Origin: Hydnum rufescens UP504
Taxonomy: Eukaryota; Basidiomycota; Agaricomycetes; Cantharellales; Hydnaceae
Reading direction: 5' to 3'
Length of the DNA stretch: 24,140 bases
Assembly: GCA_014904985.1 (NCBI GenBank)
Contig: MU129051.1
Location: forward strand, 133,770 to 157,909
Positions 9,999 through 20,439 of the stretch are shown piece after piece. Position numbers and translations under genes: made by a program. The notes under the pieces were generated by a model. That model saw only the letters and a list, made by a program, of their open reading frames with translations, did not search any database and was not told the origin of the DNA. Position 1 is the stretch's first letter; each line of letters begins with the position of its first letter.

Positions 9999-10371
9999 AA
10001 GCAGGGCATTAAACAGCCTACCCTCTTTCCTGCTAGCCCCCTTTACCCGTGCTTTGCCTAGCTGCTTCCCCTTTTATCCCCCTTTTACTTTTACTGCTTT
10101 TCCCCTTCTTGCTCCCATATGCTTGTCCCCTGTTCTTGCCTCCCTTTATTTACCACATACAGTTGAAATGAAAATACAAGTCTTGCTTGAATATATACAT
10201 CTGGTATTCCCTACTTGAATACAACCAAAATAAAAGAAAAATGTGTCTATTTATTTATTTGAATGCAAAATACTTGGGTTGGGTCCTGGGCTGAGTGGTG
10301 CAGAATAAGGGTTCCAAACTATCAACCCCCAGTCTAAGTGGAGGCCCAAAGGCCCTAATGGCAAGAGATGG
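9999..10371. other. Spacer after remnant B
   Basis: A pyrimidine-rich stretch (CCCCTTTT-like) is followed by A-rich sequence with AATAAAAG near 10230. That could serve as a 3' processing signal for remnant B; this is not testable here. Confidence 0.35.
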
Positions 10372-11415
10372 TTGGGCTCATATGCAGACCTGGCAGGCTC
10401 ATGGTGGCTCATGGTGAATCCAATGGGTATTATGATCAGTCTCACAAAATTTTATGGCCCTACCTATGGGTGTCATGCCCCAACTCATGAGTCTGGAGGT
10501 CAAACCCATGGGTTTCATGACTTGACTCATGAGTCTAGGGGTCAAACCCATGGGTTTCATGACTTGACTCATGAGCCTTGGTGTCCAACCCATGGGTCTA
10601 GGGACCCCACTCATGGGCCTAGGGGTCTGCCCCATGGGTCTGAGGACCCCACTCATGGGCCTAGGGGTCCAACCCATGGGTCTAGGGGTCCAACCCATGG
10701 GTCTAAGGACCCACTCATGGGCCTAGGGGTCCAACCCATGGGTCTAGGGGTCAACCCATGGGTCTAAGACCCCACTCATGGGTCTAGGGTCCAACCCATG
10801 GGTCTAGGGTCCAACCCATGGGTCTAAGGACCCCACTCATGGGTCTAGGGGTCCAACCCATGGGTCTAAGGATCCCACTCATGGGTCTAGGGGTCCAGCC
10901 ATGGGTCCAGGGGTCCAACCCATGGGTCTAAGGACCCAACTCATGGGTCTAGGGATCCAACCCATGGGTCTAGGGGTCCAACCCATGGGTCTAAGGACCC
11001 CACTCATGGGCAAAGGGGTCCAAACCATGGGTATAGATGGCCAACCAATGGGTCTAAGGACCCAACTCATGGGTCTTCATGGCATACCCATGGGTCTGAT
11101 GACCAACCCAAGGGCCTAGGGCTCCAACCCATGGGTCTGATGACCCAACTCATGAGTCTGGAGGGTAATCCCATGAATCTGAGCAACCAATTCATGGTCT
11201 ATGGGTCCAACCCATGGGGTCTGATGACTTAACCCATGAGTCTAGGGGTCAACCCCATGAGTGGGAGGACCTAACCCATGTGTCCAAGGGTCATACCCAT
11301 GGGTCTGATGACCTTTCCCATGAGGGTTTTTGTCAATACCATGCCCAGATCATGATTTAGCACTGTCCCCTCATGAGTCAATGTAGTCCCACTCATGAGT
11401 CTGTGATGGGTCAAG
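10372..11415. repeat. 21-nt minisatellite built on CCCATGGG
   Basis: Dozens of imperfect copies of a unit of about 21 nt, CCAACCCATGGGTCTAGGGG plus one base, often alternating with an ACTCATGGGTCTA variant so that a 42-nt higher-order period appears. The core is 10485-11320, with degraded copies at both ends. Because 21 is divisible by three, long open frames appear on both strands (PTHGSRG in plus, PRPMGWT in minus). Frequent one-base indels break them, so I do not call a protein. It lies between remnants B and C. Confidence 0.9.
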
Positions 11416-11557
11416 GGACCCTTTGGGTCCTCTCCTGTGCAGTAAAAGCCAACCCAAAGGGTGTCTAATCTGTCTGCCTGGGCTGGTGTCGCCCTCACCT
11501 ACTCCTCCTTTTTCTCCCAAGTCAAAAGAACTCTCTGTACCCCTGCAACCAATCGAT

Positions 11558-14206
11558 ATGCCCTATAGAGAAGACATGTTGCCTCCTCCTCCAGCCCCCC
11601 CTCACAGAGGTTTCCATGTAGGAACCAATTACGCCACAGACCGATCCCCAGCCAACTACGGCTTGAGAAGCCATGTCCAATACAGCGACCATGTCGACGA
11701 TCCAGAAAGACGAGCATCTTATGGATCCCTTCTGTACCAGCTGGCTCGCTGTTTTGAATACCGTATCGAAACCCTGAATCTAGCTGGGCCACTTCCCAGA
11801 GTTCAGGGTATCCCCTCATTCCATTCAGACCCATACAGTTACCAGTGGCAGCATCTCAATGAATGGGGCACCTTAGGAAAATTCGAGTGGACCAGACGCA
11901 CCCAACTGCTCCCCATGGACGCGAACTTCCCTCTCCATAGAGCCTTTATCACTTTCGACACTTCCATTTTCAAGTTCGACCTATGTTCACACATTGCACA
12001 AGCGAGGGGACAGGACCCCTCCCTGCACGTGCTTGAAAGAGGCTTCATCGAGCATGCCCTTAGTACTAGCTCTGATCTCATACGATGCCTCCAATGGGTC
12101 AATGCCATCACATCCCATAACAAAGTGGAGTTGCTATCGGAGCTTGACCCCAATTGGCACTATGGGTCCTCCTGGATGCACCTGATCTGGATGGCAGGAG
12201 AGCCCCAGCCTCCCTGGAAAATGGTCCTCATAGGGCAAGAAATCCACTGCCATGTCATAGATGGTATAGGCTATCTAGACATGGCTATCCGAGTTCTCAT
12301 CTACATACTGGGGCTCCAAGCGGGGTTTCTCCCTGTCTGTTTTCGTACCACCTCTAGGCTCGCAGGTCTAATCGTAGATCTGAACGACGCTCATTCGAAG
12401 CAGATCGGGGAGGGTCTCGCCTTATTGGGTGCTCCCATCTGGGGAATCCGTATACGGAACCTTAAGCCCCCAATAGAGCTTCTACCTCGGGGATCTACGA
12501 AGGAGTCCGATGTCTGGAAGGAGGCCTATGAACTGGAAAGGCCTTCCGTTTGCTTGGTACCTGAGCCCTCGTGGCTAACCAAACGAGTGCAACACCGCTT
12601 CGAGGAGAAGCTGAGGGACCTCACCAACCATCGGCTCAGCCACCCGCCCGTTCTGCACTGGGTCATAGAGCGAGGGCACCCCAAGCAGGCCGAATCTCCA
12701 GGCCCTTTCCATCAGATGCACCTGGCCCACCTGAAGCAGATCAAGAAGTTCTTGAATGAGAGCTACTACGAGGCCATACTAAAATGGCTCCAACTGTCCC
12801 CCAATATCGGCCTTCGCGTGGCTTTTCATGAACTATGGGAAGCCATGGGCAAGGCCACCATCCCTAACGCAAACCTCCCTGCCTCCAGGCAGTTCCCTTT
12901 CGTCCCTTCTATTCTCCATGGCAACTTCTCAGTCCTGGAATCCTCAGCACAGCAATTTGGCCTCCTCTGGGTTAAGCCAGCGCCGCTCAGTCCCTTGGCT
13001 CATGCAGACTCCCTAGCACAACAGATCTCCAAACCCGCCACACATATATTTGAAGATCCCGACAAACTTGATGAATTTGACCAGCCTTCCTCCAGAACTC
13101 ACCCTCGATCAGCTTCGCCAGAGGAAAGGCGAGTCTGCCACAAGTCTATCCACCCCACCAGTGCAGAAGACGACAGAGAACTCTCCCCATATGACAAGGA
13201 TCTGACCCCATATGCCGATACAGAGCAACCAGAAGCCCCGACTACCCCTCCAAGCCCAGTTGTGGACCCCCTCACCCCCACTGAGGTTTGCGATGCCTTA
13301 CCAACCAGTAGTATGCCTGCTCAGGGTGAGGCTTCCCCTGCTGACTCCCTGTCTATAACCTGGGGAGTTCCTTCACACCAATTGCTATGTCGCTACCCTG
13401 TTTGATTGGCCCCATTCATATTCTTCAATTCCCTTGAAGACTTAGAGCGAGAGCTCTACGTTTGCTATCAGGGAGTCGTCAGATCCTGGTACCTCAATGA
13501 CAAAGAACTCGTCCTTCTGTTCAATGATGAAGTGCAAGCATGCCGAGTTGCTATCAACCAGATACAAGCTGCAAAGGACTACCCCATGGAGCCTTCAGCC
13601 AAAGCCATCCCCTTTGTAGATGACAAATGTTATCACTCTTGGTCCCCCAACGCAGTGTACGCTGCTGAGTCGGCCATTACCTCTTGCCGAGAAGCTCGCA
13701 AGTCTATCTGGCCAGCTTTACCTCCTGGTGCAATCCCTGCGGATAGGGGCCATAGCACTATCATATCCGCCCTCAAGCATTTCATCAACCCAGCCTGGAA
13801 CAAGAAAGCAGAGGGCTCCTCCCCAAAAAGACACTACCTGATGTCTCGCTACTATGCTTCCCCCCCTCTCCTAGTCTCTTGCCTCGAAGAGAGACTCAAT
13901 TGGCTCACACGGGCTGGCATATCAGCCGCTAACCCTCTCAGGGAGGCTTCTGAATTCTTCAGGTCTACTCTAAGCCATCACTTATCTTACAACGAGCCCA
14001 CCTCCCTTCAAGTCCCATTGCCTATAGCCGGTCCCGCTCGCGACCTGCTCGTCTGGGTAGCAGGGAGACTTCCCCAGCTAGACCGCACTTCCCTACTCAC
14101 TTGTGGAACCTACAATACAGAGCTTTTCATATGGTCCAACACCAGAGAAGAATACGAGATTGTCTTGGACGACCTAAATTTAGAAGATATGGGGGTGGTC
14201 TTTTAG
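11558..14206 (+). pseudogene. Remnant C, large unknown protein with one TGA
   Basis: A single frame is open from before 11423 to 14206, interrupted only by TGA at 13403. I take ATG 11558 as the first plausible start because nothing upstream is an ATG; a missing 5' exon is possible. The layout is: Pro-rich N-terminus (MLPPPPAPP); a mixed globular region with FDTSIFKFDLCSHIAQ, SDLIRCLQWVNAI, a hydrophobic stretch MAIRVLIYILGLQAGFLPV and GAPIWGIRIRNLKP; and a Pro/Ser/Glu-rich linker (about 13080-13380). After the stop comes a further globular part with LAPFIFFNSLEDLERELYV and WVAGRLPQLDRTSLL. About 880 residues if read through. No known domain is recognised. The long open frame suggests this is the youngest or least decayed of the three remnants. 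It ends 25 nt before a polypurine tract. Confidence 0.6.
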
Positions 14207-14230
14207 CTTTCAGAGCCTCATGAATGCTCA

Positions 14231-14580
14231 GACTGGGGGGCATTGTAATGGACTGCTCATATATATATATTCATCTACGTAGTTTGTAGCACTTAGGCTC
14301 GGTGCGCTAAGTCTTATGTAATTAGTTCTCACATTCATAAGCCACGGTGTTCGCTGCGGAGAATGGATCTTCTCTTTCGTGCTCTACTCGCTCTTAGCTA
14401 AGATCACTGTCTCATCCTAGTAGCCATTCGCACGAATGATACGACCTAGCTGCATCATCTTGCGCTCACACTCTCCTCTTCTGACTCTCTTGGGCCGTAC
14501 CATAGACGACCAAGAGGTAAGCCTATGCAGTAGTGTCTATTCGTTGGCTTGTTATGTGACTCGTCACGACTACTAACCCT
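14231..14580 (+). mobile_element. Polypurine tract and possible LTR
   Basis: GACTGGGGGG (14231-14240) followed closely by TGTAATGG (14244) resembles the polypurine tract and TG start of a 3' LTR. An alternating AT tract (14259-14270) and a short inverted repeat (ACTTAG 14291-14296, CTAAGT 14307-14312) follow; LTRs often carry such TATA-like and structured elements. A GTAAGC and a TACTAAC branch-like motif lie near 14517 and 14569. I find no second copy in the window, so the LTR call and its end are tentative. It does not match the LTR start at 17986. Confidence 0.3.
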
Positions 14581-14856
14581 TAAGCATCACCTCCCCCACC
14601 ATCCTCCCTTCCCTTTCCTTTCTGTCTCCAAACATGGGAAGGCTAGCGCCCAACATGCATACGAGGACAGTACAAGAGGCCAGCGCCGATCATACTGCTT
14701 TTGCTCTTACTTCCGTAGGACCCGCTTACTCTCATACTCCAGGCTACTCTCTCTTCTTCCGTTACCCTCTATGCGGTAGGCGAGCGTCAATCATGTAGAG
14801 TTGACTGCTGCCATCAGGTTTCACCTCATACACCTCTCAACCTCAACCCACACGCC
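14581..14856. other. Junction region before pol
   Basis: C/T-rich sequence with no gag- or protease-like frame. The breakpoint between the LTR-like sequence and the truncated chromovirus must lie here, but cannot be placed exactly. Confidence 0.35.
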
Positions 14857-17800
14857 CTAACTCGACGCACTTGTTACACCCGCCTTGCTATTGAGCAACA
14901 TAAGAAGACCTTTAAGAAGCACCCCTTTGAAGAAATGGTGCCCAAACAGTACCACAACTTCCATGATGTCTTTGCTAAGGAATCCTTCAATTGCCTTCCC
15001 CCACATCATCCCTGGGACCATGCTATTGAGCTAAAAGAGGACATTGCACATACTGGGGTGAAATTATACCCATTATCCCCCAATGAGCAGCTAGAAATGG
15101 ATGCCTTCTTGAAGGAGCACCTAGAGACCAGACGAATCCGCCCATCCAAGTCACCCATAGCTGCCCTGTCTTCTTTGTCAAAAAGAAGGATGGAGGCCTA
15201 TGCTTTGTCCAGGATTATCAGAAGCTCAACACTGCTATGGTGAAAAATGCTTATCCTCTCCCCCTGGTGACAGACATCTTAAATCGAGTCACTCGGGCCA
15301 AGTTCTTCACCAAGTTGGATGTGTGATGGGGCTACAACAATATTTGGATGTGCGAAGGAGACAAATGGAAGGCAGCATTCTGCACCAACCGAGGACTCTT
15401 TGAACCACTTGTCATGTTCTTTGGGCTGACTAATAGCCCTGCCACCTTTCAAACCATGATGAATCACCTCTTCAAAGATCTTGTTGCAGAAGGAGTGGTA
15501 GCTGTGTACATGGATGATATTCTGGTTTTTACCGAAACACTCACACAACACTACAAGGTAGTCCGAAAAGTCCTCCAAATCCTGCGAGAAAATAATCTGT
15601 TCCTCAAGGCTGAGAAGTGCACCTTTGGAGCTGCAACCATGGAGTATCTTGGACTTATCCTATCCCCAGGACAAGTTGGAATGGATCCAGTTAAGGTTGC
15701 TGGAGTTTGGGAATGGCCATCTCCTACAACAGTCAAAGAGGTTCAATCGTTCCTTGGCTTTGTCAACTTTTACCAACACTGCATTGAAAATTTCTCACAT
15801 ATTGCCCATCCCCTTCACCAACTCACTCAGAAAGATGCACCATGGAAATGGGCCAAGGATCAGCAGAAGGCCTTTGATCAACTAAAGACAGCCATCACCT
15901 CAACACCCATTCTTGTGCATCCTGATGCTGATCGGCCCTACTGTTTGGAAGCAGATAGTTCTGATTTCGCTACGGGGGCTGTCCTCTCCCAGCTAAGGGA
16001 TGATGACAAGTGGCACCCAGTGGGATTTATTTCCAAAAGTCTCAATGATGTGGAGCACAATTATGAAATTCATGACAAAGAGCTATTGGCAATCATCCAT
16101 GGCTTACAAGAATTTCGACACCTCCTCGAGGGAGCAGCACATCCAGTAGAAATCTTGACTGATCACCGCAATCTTGTCTATTTCATGACAGCCCAATCTC
16201 TCAATTGGCAACAGGCACACTGGTCCTTGTTCTTATCCTGTTTTGATTTCCACATCACCCACCGCCCTGGAAAGAGTTCCACTAAACCTGATGCCTTATC
16301 TTGCCAAGCTGATCATCATCATGGGGAGAAAGATAACCAAAATCAGACCCTTCTCCGACCCAAGCTCTTCCAGATTAAGGCAACAGAAAGCTTGCCCATA
16401 CAGGGTCTTGGGGCTGATTTCCGGTGGAGGATCCGTGATGGAAAGGATTTAGATGAGTCAGTGGCCAAGGCAATAAAGGATCTGGATGGATCTGAGGAGG
16501 ATGGTTGGGTTGTATCTGATGGGCTTATCCTCCTCCAAGGAAAAGTTTATGTCCCACACAATCCCAAGTTGCATCATGACATTGTCAAGGCTCATCATGA
16601 CACTCCTGTGGCAGGGCACCCTGGTCGATGGAAAACAGTCGAGCCAATCACTCGCAATTACTGGTGGCCAGGAATCACATGATATATTGCCGACTATGTA
16701 CAAGGGTGTGACAGATGCAATCACACTAAAACATTCCCCACCATGCCACTAGGGAAACTCCAACCTAATCAGGTTCCAGATCATCAATGGCAAATCATCA
16801 CCACAGACTTCATCACAGGCCTCCCACTCAGTCAGGGATATAATGCAATTTGGGTAGTGGTTGACCGCCTCTCAAAACAAATGCATGCAATCCCAACTAC
16901 AGACAAGGTTGACTCTGTAGGACTTTCTCAACTCTATCATGACCATGTTTGGAAGCATCATGGCTTACCTGAAGAGATTATCAGTGATCGGGGACCCCAG
17001 TTTGCATCCTCCTTTATGAAGGAACTCAATCGTCTCCTTGGCATTCACACTTCCTTGTCTATGGCATACCATCCTCAAACTGATGGTCAGACTGAGCAAG
17101 TCAATCAGGAAATCAAACAATATCTACGCCTCTTCATCAATGAGAGGCAGGATGATTGGTATGACTGGATGGCATTAGTAGAGTTCACCTATAATAATCG
17201 CATTCACTCTGCCACCTGACACTCTCCTTTTGAACTCAATACAGGCCAACACCCATGCCTGGGCACAGAGCCTACTTGGGAAACCTGCCTGGAAGCTGTT
17301 GATGAGTTTGTGAAATGTATGAAGCAAGCCACGGAAGAGGCCAAGTCTGCTCTTCGCCAAGCAGCACATGACATGGCACACTTCTATGATGCTCATCGCC
17401 AAACTGCACCCAGTTATGACAAAGGGGATAAAGTTTGGCTTGATGCAGAAAACATCACAACGATGCGCCCTACCAAGAAGTTTGATGACAAGTGGTTTGG
17501 TCCCTTCCCAATTGACAAAGTTATCTCGCCATCGGCCTATTGGCTAAAACTCGCCCAGAACTTCCAATGAGTCCACCCAGTGTTCCATGTCAGCAAACTC
17601 TGCCATTTGTACCTGATCGTATTCCTGAGCAATGTCAGCCCCAATACCCAAACCAATCATTACGGCAAAAGGTGACACCAAATATGAGGTTGAGACAATC
17701 TTGGACAGTCATCTCTATTGTACAAAACTGCAATACCTCATTAAATGGAAAGGCTATGGCCCAGAGGAAAACAGTTGGGAACCAGAATCAAATCTTGGCA

Positions 17801-17985
17801 ACTCTAAACGGCTCCTGGATGACTTCCATCGCCTCCATCCAAACTCCCCATGTCATATTGCAACTGCTATCTGGGATACCCTACCTTTCACCCACTTTGA
17901 AAATTTTACTGAGGTCCCCCAACATACTTTATTTGACTGGACTCAAGGAAAACTCATCGTGATGCCAAGTCCTAAAAGGGGGTAA
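14857..17985 (+). pseudogene. pol: 5'-truncated Ty3/gypsy chromovirus pol
   Basis: Decayed retrotransposon polyprotein: reverse transcriptase, RNase H, integrase and chromodomain in Ty3/gypsy order. The entry to RT is recognisable from KPWDHAIEL-like sequence (here HHPWDHAIEL) and YPLSPNEQ. A one-base deletion near 15173 shifts the frame. The RT catalytic YMDD is at 15507-15518. RNase H shows LEADSSDFATGAVLSQ and HDKELLAII. Integrase has an HHCC-type zinc motif (about 16570-16725) and core acidic sites in TTDFITGLP, SDRGPQFAS and TDGQTEQVN. A GPF-type motif (WFGPFPIDKV) follows, and after frame changes near 17600 a chromodomain with YLIKWKGY and ENSWEPESNL (about 17690-17850). Gag and protease are absent. 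TGA codons at 15324, 16680, 17217 and 17568 interrupt one frame. Not functional as it stands. Confidence 0.93.
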
Positions 17986-18000
17986 TGTCAGGATCAAATT
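17974..18000 (+). mobile_element. Polypurine tract and start of 3' LTR
   Basis: AAAAGGGGG immediately precedes the pol stop TAA, and TGTCAGGATC begins at 17986. This is the usual arrangement for chromoviruses, in which pol ends at the LTR boundary. The LTR must extend downstream, but its end cannot be set because no 5' LTR copy is present. No later than about 18520 is reasonable, where the hairpin array starts. Confidence 0.65.
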
Positions 18001-18061
18001 GACATTTGCTTCTGCCTAAGGACTTACCCATCAGAGTATCATTCTTCATTGACTCTATCAT

Positions 18062-18529
18062 ATGGCGCCTACTTCCTCAAATGCTCTTGTCTCCTCTCTC
18101 CCTCCATTCACTACAGGGGTTATTGTCATCCTTGCCATTATTGGCATTTCTCTTATTATTATTGCCCTCATTCTATCAGGCCTCGGCCAGCGGGCTATGG
18201 GCTGGGTAGTCAACCAGTGGCAGCATTGGCGCCCTTGTCAGCACCTGTCGTTCCTCGTTCCCCACATGAGTCCATCACCTTGGACAGCCATATGTGACCC
18301 CCATGTTAGGTATCTATTCTGGGGCACGATTTGGTACCTAAGTAGGTACCAGACACTATTGGGGCCCCAGTCCACCACTTTGGTTGTGGCTTGGGTGCTG
18401 ATTAGGGCCCCATTGGGGCCTTATTGGGCCAACTTCCAGTCAACAGCTGTGCTGGATCACATAATTATGTATGATTATTTATTATTTATTATTTATTACT
18501 ATACACATATTATCCCTGCCACCGCGGGG
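18062..18529 (+). CDS. Possible small membrane ORF in LTR region
   Basis: An ATG at 18062 opens a frame whose first 45 residues are MAPTSSNALVSSLPPFTTG followed by a single strongly hydrophobic segment (VIVILAIIGISLIIIALIL) and then a Trp-rich stretch WVVNQWQHW. Topologically it could be a single-pass membrane protein. The 3' half runs through AT-repeat sequence and into the array and looks incidental. It may be chance within a T-rich LTR. I do not recognise it and rate it weakly. Confidence 0.2.
18299..18460. repeat. Dispersed repeat sharing sequence with 23099
   Basis: CCATGTTAGGT followed by TGGTACCTAA-like sequence matches the segment at 23099-23140. Within it GGTACCT AAGT AGGTACC is a 7-bp inverted repeat, and several GGGGCCCC-type palindromes follow. 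It is an old dispersed repeat of unknown type. Confidence 0.4.
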
Positions 18530-18720
18530 GTTACATGTCCCCACCTGGCGGAGCCACACAACATGGTGGCCACACACCCTGTTCACCTGCACATTTCATC
18601 TGGTGGCCACATCCCTCATTCTTGCGGGTGTTCGGTCAGTCGGGTCGCGGGTTTTCGTGTTGTGTCTTTGTCGGTGGGGTTTTGCTTGGGGCTTGGTGTG
18701 GTGGTGGGCTGGATAAGGTC

Positions 18721-18817
18721 CTAGATTGATAAATAATATGTTAGTAAAAGAAGAGAAAGGCCATGCAAAAGGAGCAGCCTGTGCTGCTCCTTTTGCGTGG
18801 CCAGGTGTTATAATTAC
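18721..18817 (-). other. Array intron M1
   Basis: Minus-strand donor GTAATT at 18817 and acceptor AATCTAG ending at 18721. Hairpin A is at 18759-18802, the longest stem (20 bp with one non-Watson-Crick pair). The exon-side hairpin B at 18828-18853 has an 11-bp perfect stem and loop TGCG in RNA sense. Confidence 0.6.
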
Positions 18818-18965
18818 CTTAAAAATTGCCACACCCGCCGCAGCGGGTGTGGCTCTCCTTTTCCTCCGTGACTTCGTTCATTTGCGTGGTTGTGCATACT
18901 CGCGCGCAGGAGATCCTGGCGGATTGGCAGATTTGGGCTCGCGGTGGTGTGGCTTCATGTGTTGG

Positions 18966-19059
18966 CTGGAATAGAAAATATGTTAGTTAAAATTAAATCT
19001 CGTGCAAAAAGAGCAGCGACTGCTGCTCTTTTTGCACGTTTGTAGCTATTAAGAAATAC
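18966..19059 (-). other. Array intron M2
   Basis: Donor GTATTT at 19059 and acceptor TATTCCAG ending at 18966. Hairpin A at 19001-19038 is a perfect 17-bp stem with a 4-nt loop. Hairpin B at about 19070-19095 has loop TGCG in RNA sense. Confidence 0.6.
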
Positions 19060-19250
19060 TTTTTTAAGGCCACACACCTGCCGCAGCGGGTGTGGTGCCA
19101 TGTTTTATCCATCGTCGTGTCGGTTGTGGGCGTTTGGGACTGGGCCCTCGGGTTGGGTCTTGGCTCTCAGCCAGGGTTCTGGGTGGCTGCGTATGTCGTC
19201 ATTTCGGCTTGGACTCGTTTGTCAGGTGGTTTCGCACAGTGAGGGGAGAC

Positions 19251-19362
19251 CTAGAATAAAGAATAATACGTTAGTATAAAATAAAATATAAAATAAAAAC
19301 ACGAGACAGCACCAAAAGAGCAGCTTCTGCTGCTCTTTTGGCACTGGTGGGATTAGACGTAC
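19251..19362 (-). other. Array intron M3
   Basis: Donor GTACGT at 19362 and acceptor TATTCTAG ending at 19251. Hairpin A core at 19312-19341 (13 bp). Hairpin B begins at about 19372 and has two pairs that are G-U only in the minus sense. Confidence 0.6.
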
Positions 19363-19524
19363 CTGATGTTATCACACCCACTGAAGCGGGTGCGTGGTAC
19401 GAGGTTTGGTTGATCATCGTATTTGGGGGCCGGGCACTCGGGGCTTGGGCTGCGCATGAAATGTCGTGCTGGGGGTTGGTCGTGTCCCCGTTGGGTGGGC
19501 TTTTGCATGGGGAAGGGAACGGAC

Positions 19525-19630
19525 CTAGAACAAGAGAGGATAATACATTAGTAAAAAGAAAAAGGGAAACAGAGTGGTGCCAAAAGAGCAGCACAAGCTG
19601 CTCTTTTGGCACTGGTGGGATTAGACGTAC
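19525..19630 (-). other. Array intron M4
   Basis: Donor GTACGT at 19630 and acceptor TTGTTCTAG ending at 19525. Hairpin A at 19577-19612 is a perfect 16-bp stem. Hairpin B at 19640-19667 is a perfect 12-bp stem with loop TTCG in RNA sense. Confidence 0.65.
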
Positions 19631-19776
19631 CTCATACTACCACACACCCGCCGAAGCGGGTGTGTGGCACCGTGTTTGATCCATATAGATCGTGGGGAGT
19701 CGGAGGTTGGGGTCTTGAGTGGCTGCGCGTGTGCCCGTATTTCAGCCTTGTCGGGTTTGGTGGAGGGAGAAAGAAC

Positions 19777-19882
19777 CTAGAATAATAATATGTTAGTAAA
19801 AAAAATACCATGAACAACGCCAAAAGAGCAGCTAGTGCTGCTCTTTTGGCATCATGGTACACCGCGTAATGAAACAACTCAC
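19777..19882 (-). other. Array intron M5
   Basis: Donor GTGAGT at 19882 and acceptor TATTCTAG ending at 19777. Hairpin A at 19819-19850 (14 bp) lies inside a further outer stem (ACCATGA / TCATGGT). Hairpin B at 19891-19920 has loop TTCG in RNA sense and two pairs that are G-U only on the minus strand. Confidence 0.65.
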
Positions 19883-20054
19883 CTAATCGTGCCAAACACC
19901 CGCCGAAGCGGGCGTCTGGCACCGTATTTGATTCGTCGTCATGTAGGTTGCGGATACTTGAGGGTTGGGCGGTCTAGGGGGCTGCGCACTCCTGTGTTTG
20001 GCCCTGAGCCTGGCCTGTGCATTTGTCGGGTCGGGTATCACGTAGTGGAGGTCC

Positions 20055-20165
20055 CTAGAATAATCATACGTTAGTAAAACAAAAAAAAATTTGAAGGCAA
20101 CACCAAAAGAGCAGCTGGTGCTGCTCTTTTGGCGTCGTCGTACTCCCCGTAATCAAACAGCTCAC
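20055..20165 (-). other. Array intron M6
   Basis: Donor GTGAGC at 20165 and acceptor TATTCTAG ending at 20055. Hairpin A core at 20103-20132 (13 bp). Hairpin B at 20175-20202 is a perfect 12-bp stem with loop TTCG in RNA sense. Confidence 0.65.
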
Positions 20166-20327
20166 CTAATATTGCCACACACCCGCCGAAGCGGGTGTGT
20201 GGCACCGTACTTGTTTTGTTGTCATATAGGGTGCGAGTTGGAGTCTTGGGCAGCTGTGCGCTCCCATATTTCGCGGTGGATGTTGTCTGTGCATTCTTCG
20301 GGTCGGTTTCACGGAGGGAGAAAGGAC

Positions 20328-20439
20328 CTAGACTAAGTAATACGTCAGTAAAAAAAAATAACATAAGCGATGCCAAAAGAGCAGCTGGTGCTGCTCTTTT
20401 GGCGTCGTAATACACCCCGTAATTTAAAAAAAAACTGAC
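20328..20439 (-). other. Array intron M7
   Basis: Donor GTCAGT at 20439 and acceptor AGTCTAG ending at 20328; the branch motif is CTGAC. Hairpin A at 20368-20407. Hairpin B at 20449-20476 has loop TTCG and three pairs that are G-U in the minus sense but A-C in the plus sense. Confidence 0.65.

Noticed and set aside
10372..10767. Protein-coding gene made of PTHGSRG or PRPMGWT heptapeptides
   Set aside because: Frames are open on both strands only because the minisatellite period is 21 nt. Single-base indels break them repeatedly.
4663..17570. UGA recoding (selenocysteine or an altered genetic code)
   Set aside because: The contexts fit arginine (CGA) rather than one recoded residue. The same copies also carry frameshifts and Arg-to-Cys/His/Gln changes, so CpG decay is simpler.
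17632..17985. Separate host chromodomain gene
   Set aside because: It directly follows the integrase GPF motif and ends at the polypurine tract, so it is the C-terminus of the chromovirus polyprotein.
19271..19922. Minus-strand ORFs containing KRAAEAALL or QKSSTSCSFG
   Set aside because: These peptides are translations of the intronic hairpin A palindrome and cross predicted splice sites.
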